Shown here piece after piece: positions 16,790-24,642 of a stretch of 64,000 nt of DNA. A program made the translations under genes and the position numbers. The first letter of the stretch is position 1. Every line of letters starts with the position of its first letter. The notes under the pieces were generated by a model. The model saw nothing but the letters and a program-made list of their open reading frames with translations. It was not told the DNA's origin and searched no databases. This DNA is from Clostridia bacterium (lineage in GTDB: Bacteria > Bacillota > Clostridia > Christensenellales > Borkfalkiaceae): NCBI GenBank assembly GCA_017505465.1, contig JAFVPE010000030.1:156186-220185 (forward strand), read 5' to 3'.

Positions 16790-16985
16790 TCACAAATTAG
16801 GAGTAAGATAAAGAATACGAATGGGAGATACCGTTCGTCACGTTTACTTTATATGGCAGGGGGGAATTGGAAAAGATAACCTGAACGTAAAGTAAAGTAG
16901 AGAATAGACTATACTAAACTTTTTTCATATTCTCTCACTAAAGGTATACGGCTTGTGCAATGCGCAAGCCGTATATCTTTTTTGT
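16790..16985 (+). ncRNA. Candidate structured RNA or structured 3' UTR
   Basis: This gap (16708-17089) holds no gene. It contains four nested or consecutive inverted repeats: ACGAA/TTCGT (about 16818-16838), TTTACTTTA/TAAAGTAAA around an inner CAGG/CCTG, AGAGAATA/TATTCTCT (about 16899-16937), and an 11-bp terminator stem TATACGGCTTG / CAAGCCGTATA (about 16946-16976) followed by a T-rich run. A TATACT at 16910-16915 may be a -10 box but lacks a good -35. It could be a small RNA or the structured tail of the flavoprotein mRNA. No known RNA family recognised. Confidence 0.35.
16946..16982 (+). terminator. Intrinsic terminator
   Basis: Stem TATACGGCTTG / CAAGCCGTATA with a loop of about nine bases and ATCTTTTTTG downstream. 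Confidence 0.8.
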
Positions 16986-17003
16986 TTTTCGCTGCGGAAA
17001 CGG

Positions 17004-17032
17004 TTGCAAATTCAGGAAAAATGTAGTATAAT
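17004..17032 (+). promoter_or_regulatory. Promoter of the tetR-type gene
   Basis: TTGCAA (17004-17009), 17-nt spacer, TATAAT (17027-17032). The GTGGAAAAAACCAC stretch at 17039-17052 just after the start site is a small dyad that could be an operator or mRNA hairpin. Confidence 0.75.
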
Positions 17033-17089
17033 CTATTCGTGTGGAAAAAACCACAGAAAAAACATGAGAAGAGAAGAGGTAAAAAAACA

Positions 17090-17671
17090 ATGGAGGAGAA
17101 GCACAAAAAGATAGACCGTCGTGTTATCAAGACGAAAAAAGCGATTCGCAACGCGTTCGTCAAACTGATGGTCGAGAAAGAAGTAGAAAAAATCACAATC
17201 AAAGAGATTGCGGAAACGGCGGACGTCGATAGAAAGACGATTTATAACTACTACACAGGCGTGTATGATATTTGGGACGATTTGGAAAATGAATTGCTCT
17301 CGGATTTCGAGAAGGCCACGCACGATTTGAAGTTTGACGTCGAGCATCCGCTTGCGGTGTTTGAAGCGCTCACGCAGTTGATTAGTGACAATATGGAAGT
17401 ATATACGTTGTTGATGCGCATCAAGCCCGATCCCCGTATTAGCGGGAAACTCTATTCCTACCTTCGCGCGAAGGTATCGGAAACGATCAACACAAGTAAA
17501 CGAATCAAGCTCGAAAGAGCGCATCTTGCAACGGAATTCGTTACGGGCGCATTGTTCTGTTCCTATCAATATTGGTTTCAAACGGGGCAGAAAGAGCCTT
17601 TGGAAGAATTCACCAAAAATCTTGGCGATATGATTGTCAACGGCGTATCTGCATATCTTATCAGGGAATAA
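17090..17671 (+). CDS. TetR/AcrR family transcriptional regulator
   Basis: A 193-residue regulator. The N-terminal helix-turn-helix reads KAIRNAFVKLMVEKEVEKIT then IAETADVDRKTIYNYYTG, the TetR pattern. The C-terminal helical domain would bind a ligand and dimerise. The start at 17090 has GAAGAGGT upstream; the frame is open back to 17039 but that segment overlaps the promoter start region. Followed by a terminator and then an unrelated promoter, so its target is not obvious; the membrane protein-LemA pair next door is one candidate. Confidence 0.88.
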   Translation: MEEKHKKIDRRVIKTKKAIRNAFVKLMVEKEVEKITIKEIAETADVDRKTIYNYYTGVYDIWDDLENELLSDFEKATHDLKFDVEHPLAVFEALTQLISDNMEVYTLLMRIKPDPRISGKLYSYLRAKVSETINTSKRIKLERAHLATEFVTGALFCSYQYWFQTGQKEPLEEFTKNLGDMIVNGVSAYLIRE

Positions 17672-17677
17672 TAGGCA

Positions 17678-17718
17678 AAAAAAAATCTTCGAAAGCGTTT
17701 TGTTTTCGGGGATTTTTT
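17678..17718 (+). terminator. Intrinsic terminator after the tetR-type gene
   Basis: AAAAATCTTCGAAA ... TTTTCGGGGATTTTTT imperfect stem with T-run. Confidence 0.65.
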
Positions 17719-17729
17719 ATTTCGTGCTA

Positions 17730-17758
17730 TTGACAGCAATCGGATTTTATGATAAAAT
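17730..17758 (+). promoter_or_regulatory. Promoter of the membrane protein-lemA pair
   Basis: TTGACA (17730-17735), 17-nt spacer, TAAAAT (17753-17758); an AGAGGA ribosome site follows. Confidence 0.8.
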
Positions 17759-17785
17759 AAGCTTGACAGAGGACCTTGATAAGCG

Positions 17786-19519
17786 ATGAACGAACTTTTA
17801 TTAGAACCGTTAAAATATTATGAAAAGACGGGCGCGCCCACGCATAAGCAAAACGTGACGGAGCATTTTGAGAAACTACTCAAAGAGTCGAACGTCAACG
17901 TGGAGCAAAACCGTGCGACCGTGAAAAAGTACAAGGCGGAGATGTTAACGGTCGAAAAGCTTCGCGCAAAGCGTGCACAAAAAATAGCCCTCCGCGCGCT
18001 GATGATCGTGATGATCGTCCTTGGCGGCATTGCGCTTGTGGCGAGTATTTTCCTGTTTTCGGAAAAAGTACTGTACGGATGGATTGCGATTGCGGTGGGG
18101 GTGGTTTTGCTCGGTGTGAGTATTCCCCTTTTGGTAGCGAAAATAAATCCTGAAATTAAAAAGGTGACCGAGCTCGTCGAAAAGCACGAGAAAAAAGCGG
18201 CGGGGATTCGAATTGAGGCGGCAAAACAAACGGCGGCTTTGAATGCATTGTTCCAAGAAGAGGATACCGTTCGACTGATAGAAAAGACCTTGCCTACGCT
18301 CGATTTCGAGCCTTGCTTCACGCCTGAAACATGTGCCTTGCTCGTTCATCATTGTGATTGGGCGGAAGAGAACGATTTGCAAACGTCCGTCTTGGATACC
18401 CTCTCGGGACGTTTTGAGGGGAATCCCTTTTTATACCGTAGGACGCGAACCCATCGCATGGGAACGCACGTTTATCACGGCACGAAAGTAATTTCTTGGA
18501 CGGAGCATTATATAGACAAGGACGGGCGTAGCCGCACGCGGACGAGAACGCAGACCCTGCACGCATCGGTCGTGAAGCCCAAACCTGAATATAGTTATAA
18601 AAACGTTTTGTTTTACGGCTGTCAAGCCGCCCCCAACCTTTCTTTCAGCCGAGATCCGCAACACGTAGAGCGTTTGACGGAAAAAACACGAGAGAAAAAG
18701 GTGCAAAAAGGGAAGAAACGGTTGGAAGAGAAATCGGAAGAGTCGGTTGGTAAGGGCGGTTCTTTCCAAAATATGGCGAACGATGAGTTTGAAGTGCTTT
18801 TTGGAGCGACCAATCGAAATCACGAAGTAGAATTTCGCGTGCTGTACACCCCGTTGGCACAATGCAACACGGTGGATTTGCTCACGTCCAAGGTGGGATA
18901 TGGGGATGACTTCCATTTTACCAAGCGCCGACGTTGTAATATCATCGTGAGCGAGCACGGACAGCATTGGACGATAGACAGTTCGCCGCAAAATTATTAT
19001 TCCTTTGACGTGGATGAAATCCGTCGAAAGTTTATCGACTTCAACGTTCGGTATTTCAAATCGGTATTTTTCGATTTTGCCCCCCTCTTTTCCGTGCCTG
19101 CTTATTTAGAAGAGGGCTCTTACGGCTTGGGAGACGTGGAATACCCCAGCCATTGTACCACGTATCATCACGAGGTGATGGCGAATGCGATTGGCGCGCG
19201 AACGCTCGCACATAGCGCAACGCGGACGGAAACGATTTTCAAAACGCAGTTTTTATCCAAGGGAAAGAACACGGACAGAGTGCAGGTGACGGCGTATTCG
19301 TACGCGACGCAAGAGCGGGTGGATTTTGTGCTTGTGTTTGGCGGCGACGGCAGGATGCATAGTGTTCCCGTTCCGTGGATTGAGTATATTCCCTTGACAA
19401 GGATAACGCAAATCCTCGTGGAACCGCCGAGAGGGGACGGCGAAAAGGCGAGCCGAGAAGAGCTTGCCAAAAGGGCTTTCGTGCATGGCGCATCCGCATG
19501 GTTATTACAAGAAAAATAA
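17786..19519 (+). CDS. Large membrane protein of unknown function, LemA partner
   Basis: A 577-residue protein I do not recognise. Residues 35-65 and 120-150 look like charged coiled coils. They flank two membrane segments (about 69-91 and 96-118), so both long arms face the cytoplasm. A mid region is rich in basic and Thr residues (YRRTRTHRMGTHVYHG, SRTRTRTQTLH). The C-terminal 200 residues contain several aromatic strands (WTIDSSPQNYYSFDVDEI). It lies 17 bases before a lemA gene and shares its promoter, so a membrane complex of the two is likely. Single gene pairs of LemA with a large unknown membrane protein occur in other Firmicutes. Confidence 0.7.
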   Translation: MNELLLEPLKYYEKTGAPTHKQNVTEHFEKLLKESNVNVEQNRATVKKYKAEMLTVEKLRAKRAQKIALRALMIVMIVLGGIALVASIFLFSEKVLYGWIAIAVGVVLLGVSIPLLVAKINPEIKKVTELVEKHEKKAAGIRIEAAKQTAALNALFQEEDTVRLIEKTLPTLDFEPCFTPETCALLVHHCDWAEENDLQTSVLDTLSGRFEGNPFLYRRTRTHRMGTHVYHGTKVISWTEHYIDKDGRSRTRTRTQTLHASVVKPKPEYSYKNVLFYGCQAAPNLSFSRDPQHVERLTEKTREKKVQKGKKRLEEKSEESVGKGGSFQNMANDEFEVLFGATNRNHEVEFRVLYTPLAQCNTVDLLTSKVGYGDDFHFTKRRRCNIIVSEHGQHWTIDSSPQNYYSFDVDEIRRKFIDFNVRYFKSVFFDFAPLFSVPAYLEEGSYGLGDVEYPSHCTTYHHEVMANAIGARTLAHSATRTETIFKTQFLSKGKNTDRVQVTAYSYATQERVDFVLVFGGDGRMHSVPVPWIEYIPLTRITQILVEPPRGDGEKASREELAKRAFVHGASAWLLQEK

Positions 19520-19536
19520 TAGAAAGGAGAAAATAT

Positions 19537-20196
19537 ATGGCAAACGAATTGGATGAATTGAGTACGGAAGTCCGTACCGAGGGATTGGATACGAGGGTTA
19601 TTCCCAAAAAGATTCCTGTAAAAGTAGGGAAGGGTTCTACGGCGTTTGAGGTAATGCTTTGGTGCTTGGGGATTATTCCCGGCGTCGTATTTCTGTTTAA
19701 GAAGATTGAGGCGAAGGAGTATTTTCAGCAGTTGGAGCAGAAAATCCAACATAACGCTTCGCAGATTGATAACTACTTGGAACAGAGAGTTATGGTATTG
19801 CAAAATTGCGCGCGCCTTGTAGAAAAGGCGATTGATTTGGATAAGACGACGTTTGCGGAGATTGCGCAGTATAGAAGCGGCGCGGGCGACGAGGCGAGAA
19901 ACGAAGCTGCGAGCAAATTGGATATGGTTTCCCGAGACTTGAATATGGCGTTCGAGAACTATCCCGAGTTGAAGGCGCACGAGGAAATTCAAGAGGCGAT
20001 GAAACAAAATATGTACCTGCAAAGGGAAATCACCGCCGCGCGCGAGCTGTATAACGACACCGTCAACACGTGGAACCGTGAAATTTTTAATTGGCCGACG
20101 AAGATGATTGTCGCCGCAAAGAACGGCTACACGACAAGGATTCCGTTTATCGCGTCGGAAGAAATTAAAGAGCAGGCAAAATCGGTATTTTTCTAA
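19537..20196 (+). CDS. LemA family protein (copy 2)
   Basis: A 219-residue LemA-type protein with one membrane segment at about residues 36-55. The helical domain is LEQKIQHNASQIDNYLEQRV, then NCARLVEKAIDLDK, and it closes with ITAARELYNDTVNTWNREIF and NWPTK, the typical LemA pattern. ATG 19537 is preceded by AAAGGAGA. Translated from the same mRNA as the large membrane protein before it. It is clearly diverged from the copy at 11765. Confidence 0.85.
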   Translation: MANELDELSTEVRTEGLDTRVIPKKIPVKVGKGSTAFEVMLWCLGIIPGVVFLFKKIEAKEYFQQLEQKIQHNASQIDNYLEQRVMVLQNCARLVEKAIDLDKTTFAEIAQYRSGAGDEARNEAASKLDMVSRDLNMAFENYPELKAHEEIQEAMKQNMYLQREITAARELYNDTVNTWNREIFNWPTKMIVAAKNGYTTRIPFIASEEIKEQAKSVFF

Positions 20197-20202
20197 AAAA
20201 GG

Positions 20203-20244
20203 ACAAACAAAAAGAGCAAACTTGCGTTTGCTCTTTTTGTTTGT
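20203..20244. terminator. Bidirectional terminator with a perfect 19-bp stem
   Basis: ACAAACAAAAAGAGCAAAC / GTTTGCTCTTTTTGTTTGT with a TTGC loop, shared by the convergent lemA and pepV genes. Confidence 0.92.
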
Positions 20245-20248
20245 AAGG

Positions 20249-21700
20249 TTAGTTCTTGTAGCCGAACGTCGCCGTCAAGATTCTCGTCTGCTTGGGCGGT
20301 TCTTTGGGCTGCGGGTCGACGTAACGCTTGGTTACGGTCGCGATGCGCACCTTTTTCACTTCCTTTTCGGTGATAACAGCCTTCAAAGCCTTGTAATAGA
20401 CGTCGCTCATCAAACGAATGGATTCGAAGGTTACGTATTCGTTCGGTTGGTGAATCGTGGATTCAAGATCGGGCATTTCCGGGCCGAAGGCGCAACCGCA
20501 TTTCAATGCACGCGCATACGTGCCGCCGCCGATAGCAATGGGCTTCTCATTCCGTCCCGTCACTTCGTGATAGACGTTGATAAGGGTGGAAATGAGCTTG
20601 CCGTTCGGATCGTTATAAAGGGGAGCTTGATAGTTATTCAAAGAGTATTCAAGCCCATAAGCGTCCAACTTCTCGGTGATTTCACTTAAATCGTGGGTGG
20701 ACGGGAAACGGATATCCGTTGTAACCGTCAACACGCCGTCCTTATAGGACGCAACGTCGGGGGACATCGTGAGATACCCCGTTTCATCCTGCATTTGCTT
20801 TAAGCCGAGAACGTCGTTGAAAAACAGGTCGTACGCCTTTTTGCAATCTTCGTTGCATTCCGCAAGGAAGGCAAGGAGCGCTTCCAAGGCGTTCGCACCC
20901 TTGTGGGGGGTAGAGCCGTGCGCCGATTTGCCGTTCACACGCAAAATGTTCGTGGTGTTGTCGTAGGAAAGACTTGTTCCTGCAACGGGATTGATGTATC
21001 CAACGAGCTTTTCCGCCGCTTTTCTCGTGAGTACGGCGGTAGCAAGATCGCATACCATATTGACGCGTTCACCTGCGTTCAACGCGGACATGGGTGCGTC
21101 GTTTATAGGTACTTTTGCCGTGAATTGATAGATGCCCTTCTCGGCATAGATAATGGGGAAGTCGGAATCGGGCGTGAAACCTTCTTCGGGCATCACCGCT
21201 ACCTTGTTATAGTGGTCGATGCACTTCCAACCGGCTTCTTCGTTGCAGCCGACGATGATTTTAATCGTGCGGTTGGGGACGATCCCTTCGTCCTTCAACG
21301 CTTTGAGCGCATACAAACAAACGATGGCAGGCGTTTTGTCGTCCATTGTGCCACGCCCCCAAATTTTCGTACCTTCCACGCCGCCGTCGGAAACGTCGTC
21401 GTTGATGACGCCGCCAAAGGGGGGATATTTCCAACCGCTGCCTGCGGGCACAACGTCAAGATGCGCCAAAACGGCAAAATCTTTCCCTTCGCCGTAAATT
21501 ACTTCACCGACGTAGTTATCGTAGTTGCGCGTTTCAAAACCGAGTTTTTCTGCAAGAGAGAGAAAAAACTGTAAACAATCCGCCGTTTCCTTACCGAAGG
21601 GGTATTCGCCTTCCGCAGGCTTTAACGAAGAATCGTATTTAATAATATCGACAGTTGCATTGACAATGTCATTGAAATAGTTACGCATTACGTTGTCCAT
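20249..21700 (-). CDS. pepV: M20 family dipeptidase, PepV/Sapep type
   Basis: A 483-residue zinc dipeptidase of the M20 family, cytosolic, broad dipeptide hydrolysis. Metal site and catalytic motifs: VLAHLDVVPAGSGWKYPPFG, then WGRGTMDDKTPAI, GCNEEAGWKCIDHY and the late AIGGGTYARAL with His in ESTIHQPNEYV. The lid domain carries NGKSAHGSTPHKGANALEAL. Length matches PepV. The C-terminal extension beyond ALKAVITEKE (about 40 residues, Lys and Pro rich) is longer than usual. AAGGAAG precedes ATG 21700. Confidence 0.92.
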   Translation of the reverse strand: MDNVMRNYFNDIVNATVDIIKYDSSLKPAEGEYPFGKETADCLQFFLSLAEKLGFETRNYDNYVGEVIYGEGKDFAVLAHLDVVPAGSGWKYPPFGGVINDDVSDGGVEGTKIWGRGTMDDKTPAIVCLYALKALKDEGIVPNRTIKIIVGCNEEAGWKCIDHYNKVAVMPEEGFTPDSDFPIIYAEKGIYQFTAKVPINDAPMSALNAGERVNMVCDLATAVLTRKAAEKLVGYINPVAGTSLSYDNTTNILRVNGKSAHGSTPHKGANALEALLAFLAECNEDCKKAYDLFFNDVLGLKQMQDETGYLTMSPDVASYKDGVLTVTTDIRFPSTHDLSEITEKLDAYGLEYSLNNYQAPLYNDPNGKLISTLINVYHEVTGRNEKPIAIGGGTYARALKCGCAFGPEMPDLESTIHQPNEYVTFESIRLMSDVYYKALKAVITEKEVKKVRIATVTKRYVDPQPKEPPKQTRILTATFGYKN

Positions 21701-21808
21701 ACGTGCACTTCCTTTTCATGATATATTACTATTATACACGATTTTTTTGCTTTCGTAAACAAAATGAATGGGAAAGTATAAAAAAATATAATTTTTTTAG
21801 TATCCGCT

Positions 21809-21846
21809 TTGACTTTTCGTGGAAAGTATGTTACAATAAGCGTATG
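21809..21846 (+). promoter_or_regulatory. Leaderless promoter of the radC gene
   Basis: TTGACT (21809-21814), 17-nt spacer, TACAAT (21832-21837), six bases to ATG 21844. No ribosome site. Confidence 0.72.
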
Positions 21847-22593
21847 AAAGAAATAAAGAAAGAAGGCGAATTGCATCAAGGACATAGAAAGCGCATGATC
21901 GAAAGACTCAAAAAGGGCGGTCTTGTCGATCATGAGTATCTTGAATGTCTATTGTTTTACGCAATTCCTAGAAGAAACACAAATGATATTGCCCACCGTT
22001 TGCTTGCGAAATTCGGCTCTTTGCCGAAGGTGCTTTCCGCAAGCTATGCGGAGCTTATAAGCGTGGACGGCATTGGCGAAAGCGCCGCTGCGTATCTCAC
22101 TTATCTTGGCGCGGTATTTCAAAAATATTACAGGGAAGATAAAAACCAATATACGGGCGAGTTTGACGCGCGTAAATTCGCGCTGTACGTCAACGAGCTG
22201 TACGCGGACGAGAAATCGGAAGTGGCGGACGTCTATCTTTTGAACGAACATAACGAAATTTTACGGCGTAAGCGTTTCACCTTGGATCATATCGGGCACG
22301 TAACGTTCGAGCCGATAAAGCTTGCTGAGCTTGTTATGGAATATTGTCCGTCGGGTATCGTACTTGTGCATAATCATTTGCTTGGCTCGGCGGCTCCGTC
22401 GGACACCGATGAAGAAATGACGAGAAAATGCCAAATTCTTTGCAGTATGCACAATATTATGTTCTGCGACCACGTCATTTATGCAAAAGACGGCGTGTAC
22501 AGTTATTATCTTTCGGGCAGAATGCAGGAAATCGGGGCAGAATACTCCTTGGATAGCATAATGAAGGCGAGAGGGGGCGATTTAAATGAGTAA
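21844..22593 (+). CDS. radC: RadC-family JAB-domain protein
   Basis: A 249-residue protein with a helix-hairpin-helix-like N-terminal half (KFGSLPKVLSASYAELISVD then GIGESAAAYL) and a C-terminal JAB/MPN metalloprotease-like domain. The metal motif is HNHLLGSAAPSDTDEE, a variant of the usual HNHPSG-x-PSxxD with Leu-Leu in place of Pro-Ser. The family is linked to DNA repair by name, but its role is unproven. The start at 21844 is set by a promoter only six bases away; the frame runs further upstream through the promoter, where it encodes implausible sequence. It overlaps the histidine kinase gene by 8 bases. Confidence 0.88.
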   Translation: MKEIKKEGELHQGHRKRMIERLKKGGLVDHEYLECLLFYAIPRRNTNDIAHRLLAKFGSLPKVLSASYAELISVDGIGESAAAYLTYLGAVFQKYYREDKNQYTGEFDARKFALYVNELYADEKSEVADVYLLNEHNEILRRKRFTLDHIGHVTFEPIKLAELVMEYCPSGIVLVHNHLLGSAAPSDTDEEMTRKCQILCSMHNIMFCDHVIYAKDGVYSYYLSGRMQEIGAEYSLDSIMKARGGDLNE

Positions 22594-23959
22594 AAAAGAA
22601 CTTGAAAACGCCCACGAAATAGAAACGAAACAAACGAAAGATGAAGCGCTTGAAAAGGGAGTCCGTGAAACGGGAAAACGCAAGCTTCCCAAGGATAGAA
22701 AGGATGATAACGCCTTTCGACATACTTTCGTATTACTCTTCGGTAAGATAAAATTCCGTAACGAAGAGAACTTTATGAACTTCCTTAATTGGCTTATCTT
22801 TATCGTACTGCTCGTTGTGGAATTTCTTATGCTTTTGCAACAGCTTGATCTTTTTGTTGCAGAGGGCGGAAGACTGCGCTTGCTCGTGATGATTGGGCTT
22901 ATTACCTTGCTCGGCTCGTCGGAAGCGATTCAACGTTTCGCCGTCAAGAACGAGAAAATCCGCTATATTTTCTATGCGGTGGACGCACTCGTGGCGTGTG
23001 CGTTTATCTTCCTTGTCGGTGGTATTTATCCGCTCATCATCTATATGTTGGTTTTGACGGAATTCTATATTAGCTCGGAAAAGATGCGCTTTTCCTTCTC
23101 GGTGTTTGGAAGCTGTGTGCTTTCGTATGCTCTTTGCTACGGTGCGCAAATTGCGTGGAAGCGTTGGGATTTCGATTTCGTATATCTTCTTCGGGAATCG
23201 CTTGGCCCCGTAGTGGCGCTTGCTTCGCATTTTGTCATCGTGCATATTGCGCTTGCTTTTTATCGGCAGTATTTGCGCTTGGAAAAGGCAATTCGCGAGC
23301 TTGACGAAAGTAAGCAGGAATTGGAAAAGGCATACGCCGTTGTTGCGGAAGTAACGGCGCTTGAAGAACGTCAACGCATCGCGAAGGATATTCACGATAC
23401 GGCAGGGCATTCTATCACCACCGTTATTATGCAAACGGAAGCGGCGAAACGCATCATTGAAGACAATCCCATGGAAGCAAAATCGAAGATCGTTGCGGCG
23501 AATTTGCAGGCAAAGCACGCCTTGGAAGAATTGCGCAACAGCGTACATCTTCTCTCGGGTGTGAGCGAAAATAAGACGTTTAGGGACGCGCTTCTTGATA
23601 TTATACACGAGTCGACGGACGGGACGGGAATCAATATCCGCTCGGAAATCGAGGACGTTACCATTTCCGAAGCGAAATACCGTTTTCTTTGCAATACCTT
23701 AAAGGAAGGAATTTCCAACGGCTTGCGGCATGGGGGTGCGACGGCGTTTTGGTTTGAGCTCAAACAACGAGACGGAAAGCTTACTTTCTTGCTTTCAGAC
23801 AACGGCAAGGGAGTTGACGGTGAGCTGCATGAAGGCTTTGGGCTCACGACCATGCGCGAGCGTGTAAAATCGCTCGGTGGGCAATTGACGATACATTCGG
23901 AAATTGATGAAGGCTTTGAAATTGAAATTACGTTACCGATGGATACGGAGGAAAAATAA
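22586..23959 (+). CDS. Sensor histidine kinase, NarL/LiaS-type (HisKA_3)
   Basis: A 457-residue membrane sensor. After a charged N-terminus of about 60 residues come six hydrophobic segments (about 68-225), with little sequence outside the membrane, so the signal is probably sensed in or at the membrane. A coiled coil follows (EKAIRELDESKQELEKAY). The phosphorylation box is ERQRIAKDIHDTAGHSIT with His 270. The ATPase domain has LKEGISNGLRHGGA (N box) and LSDNGKGV, then GFGLTTMRERV (G boxes). Its response regulator follows with a 1-base overlap. It is coupled to radC upstream, an unusual neighbour. Confidence 0.92.
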   Translation: MSKKELENAHEIETKQTKDEALEKGVRETGKRKLPKDRKDDNAFRHTFVLLFGKIKFRNEENFMNFLNWLIFIVLLVVEFLMLLQQLDLFVAEGGRLRLLVMIGLITLLGSSEAIQRFAVKNEKIRYIFYAVDALVACAFIFLVGGIYPLIIYMLVLTEFYISSEKMRFSFSVFGSCVLSYALCYGAQIAWKRWDFDFVYLLRESLGPVVALASHFVIVHIALAFYRQYLRLEKAIRELDESKQELEKAYAVVAEVTALEERQRIAKDIHDTAGHSITTVIMQTEAAKRIIEDNPMEAKSKIVAANLQAKHALEELRNSVHLLSGVSENKTFRDALLDIIHESTDGTGINIRSEIEDVTISEAKYRFLCNTLKEGISNGLRHGGATAFWFELKQRDGKLTFLLSDNGKGVDGELHEGFGLTTMRERVKSLGGQLTIHSEIDEGFEIEITLPMDTEEK

Positions 23960-24606
23960 TGGAAAAGATTAAAGTGCTTGTAGTGGACGATCAAACGGAG
24001 CTTGCGGAAGAAATCGCAAGCGTTGTTAGAACGGACGAGGAATTGGAAGTGGTTGGGCTTGCAAACGACGGCTTTGAAGCCTTGGGAAAAATGGCGGATT
24101 GCAAGCCGGACGTCGTTTTGATGGACATTCGTATGCCGAATATGAACGGCGTAGTGGCAACGCAGCGCATTAGATCGGAGTTCCCCGACGCAAAGGTGAT
24201 CATTTTGACGACCTTTGACGATAGCGACTATATTCTCAACGCAATCAACAACGGCGCAAGCGGTTATCTTTTAAAGGATATCGGCGGCAACGCGCTTCTC
24301 AATGCAATCAAAAACGCGCACGCAGGGGATACCATTTTGCCTGCGAAAATTGCACGCCGCATTACCGATGCGGCAAGACACGTCGCGGCAGATAGAGAAA
24401 TCCGTTTGCAACGCGCGTTTAATATGTCGGACCGTGAAGTGGAAATTGCGCTTATGATGTACGAAGGCTTTACCAACCGTCAAATTTCGGCGGCGTTGAA
24501 GCTTTCCGAAGGTACGACGAGAAACTACGTTTCCACCATTTATATCAAAACAAACACGGAAAACCGCGTCGGTGCGGTAGATGCCATCAAAAAGGTGCTT
24601 TCGTAA
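23959..24606 (+). CDS. NarL/LuxR-family response regulator
   Basis: A 215-residue regulator and partner of the kinase before it. The receiver domain has the acidic pair Asp 10-11, phosphoacceptor Asp 56 (DVVLMDIRMP), Thr in LTTFDD and Lys in YLLKDIGG. The C-terminal LuxR-type helix-turn-helix is LMMYEGFTNRQISAALKLSE followed by GTTRNYVSTIYIKT. Such pairs often answer cell-envelope stress, but no target operator was identified. Confidence 0.93.
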   Translation: MEKIKVLVVDDQTELAEEIASVVRTDEELEVVGLANDGFEALGKMADCKPDVVLMDIRMPNMNGVVATQRIRSEFPDAKVIILTTFDDSDYILNAINNGASGYLLKDIGGNALLNAIKNAHAGDTILPAKIARRITDAARHVAADREIRLQRAFNMSDREVEIALMMYEGFTNRQISAALKLSEGTTRNYVSTIYIKTNTENRVGAVDAIKKVLS

Positions 24607-24642
24607 ATTTGTAGACGTGTAAAAACACGAAAAGGGCATACC

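Noticed and set aside
16589..16879. Gene reading through the end of the flavoprotein into the gap
   Set aside because: It is an out-of-frame shadow of the flavoprotein gene with no start signal of its own.
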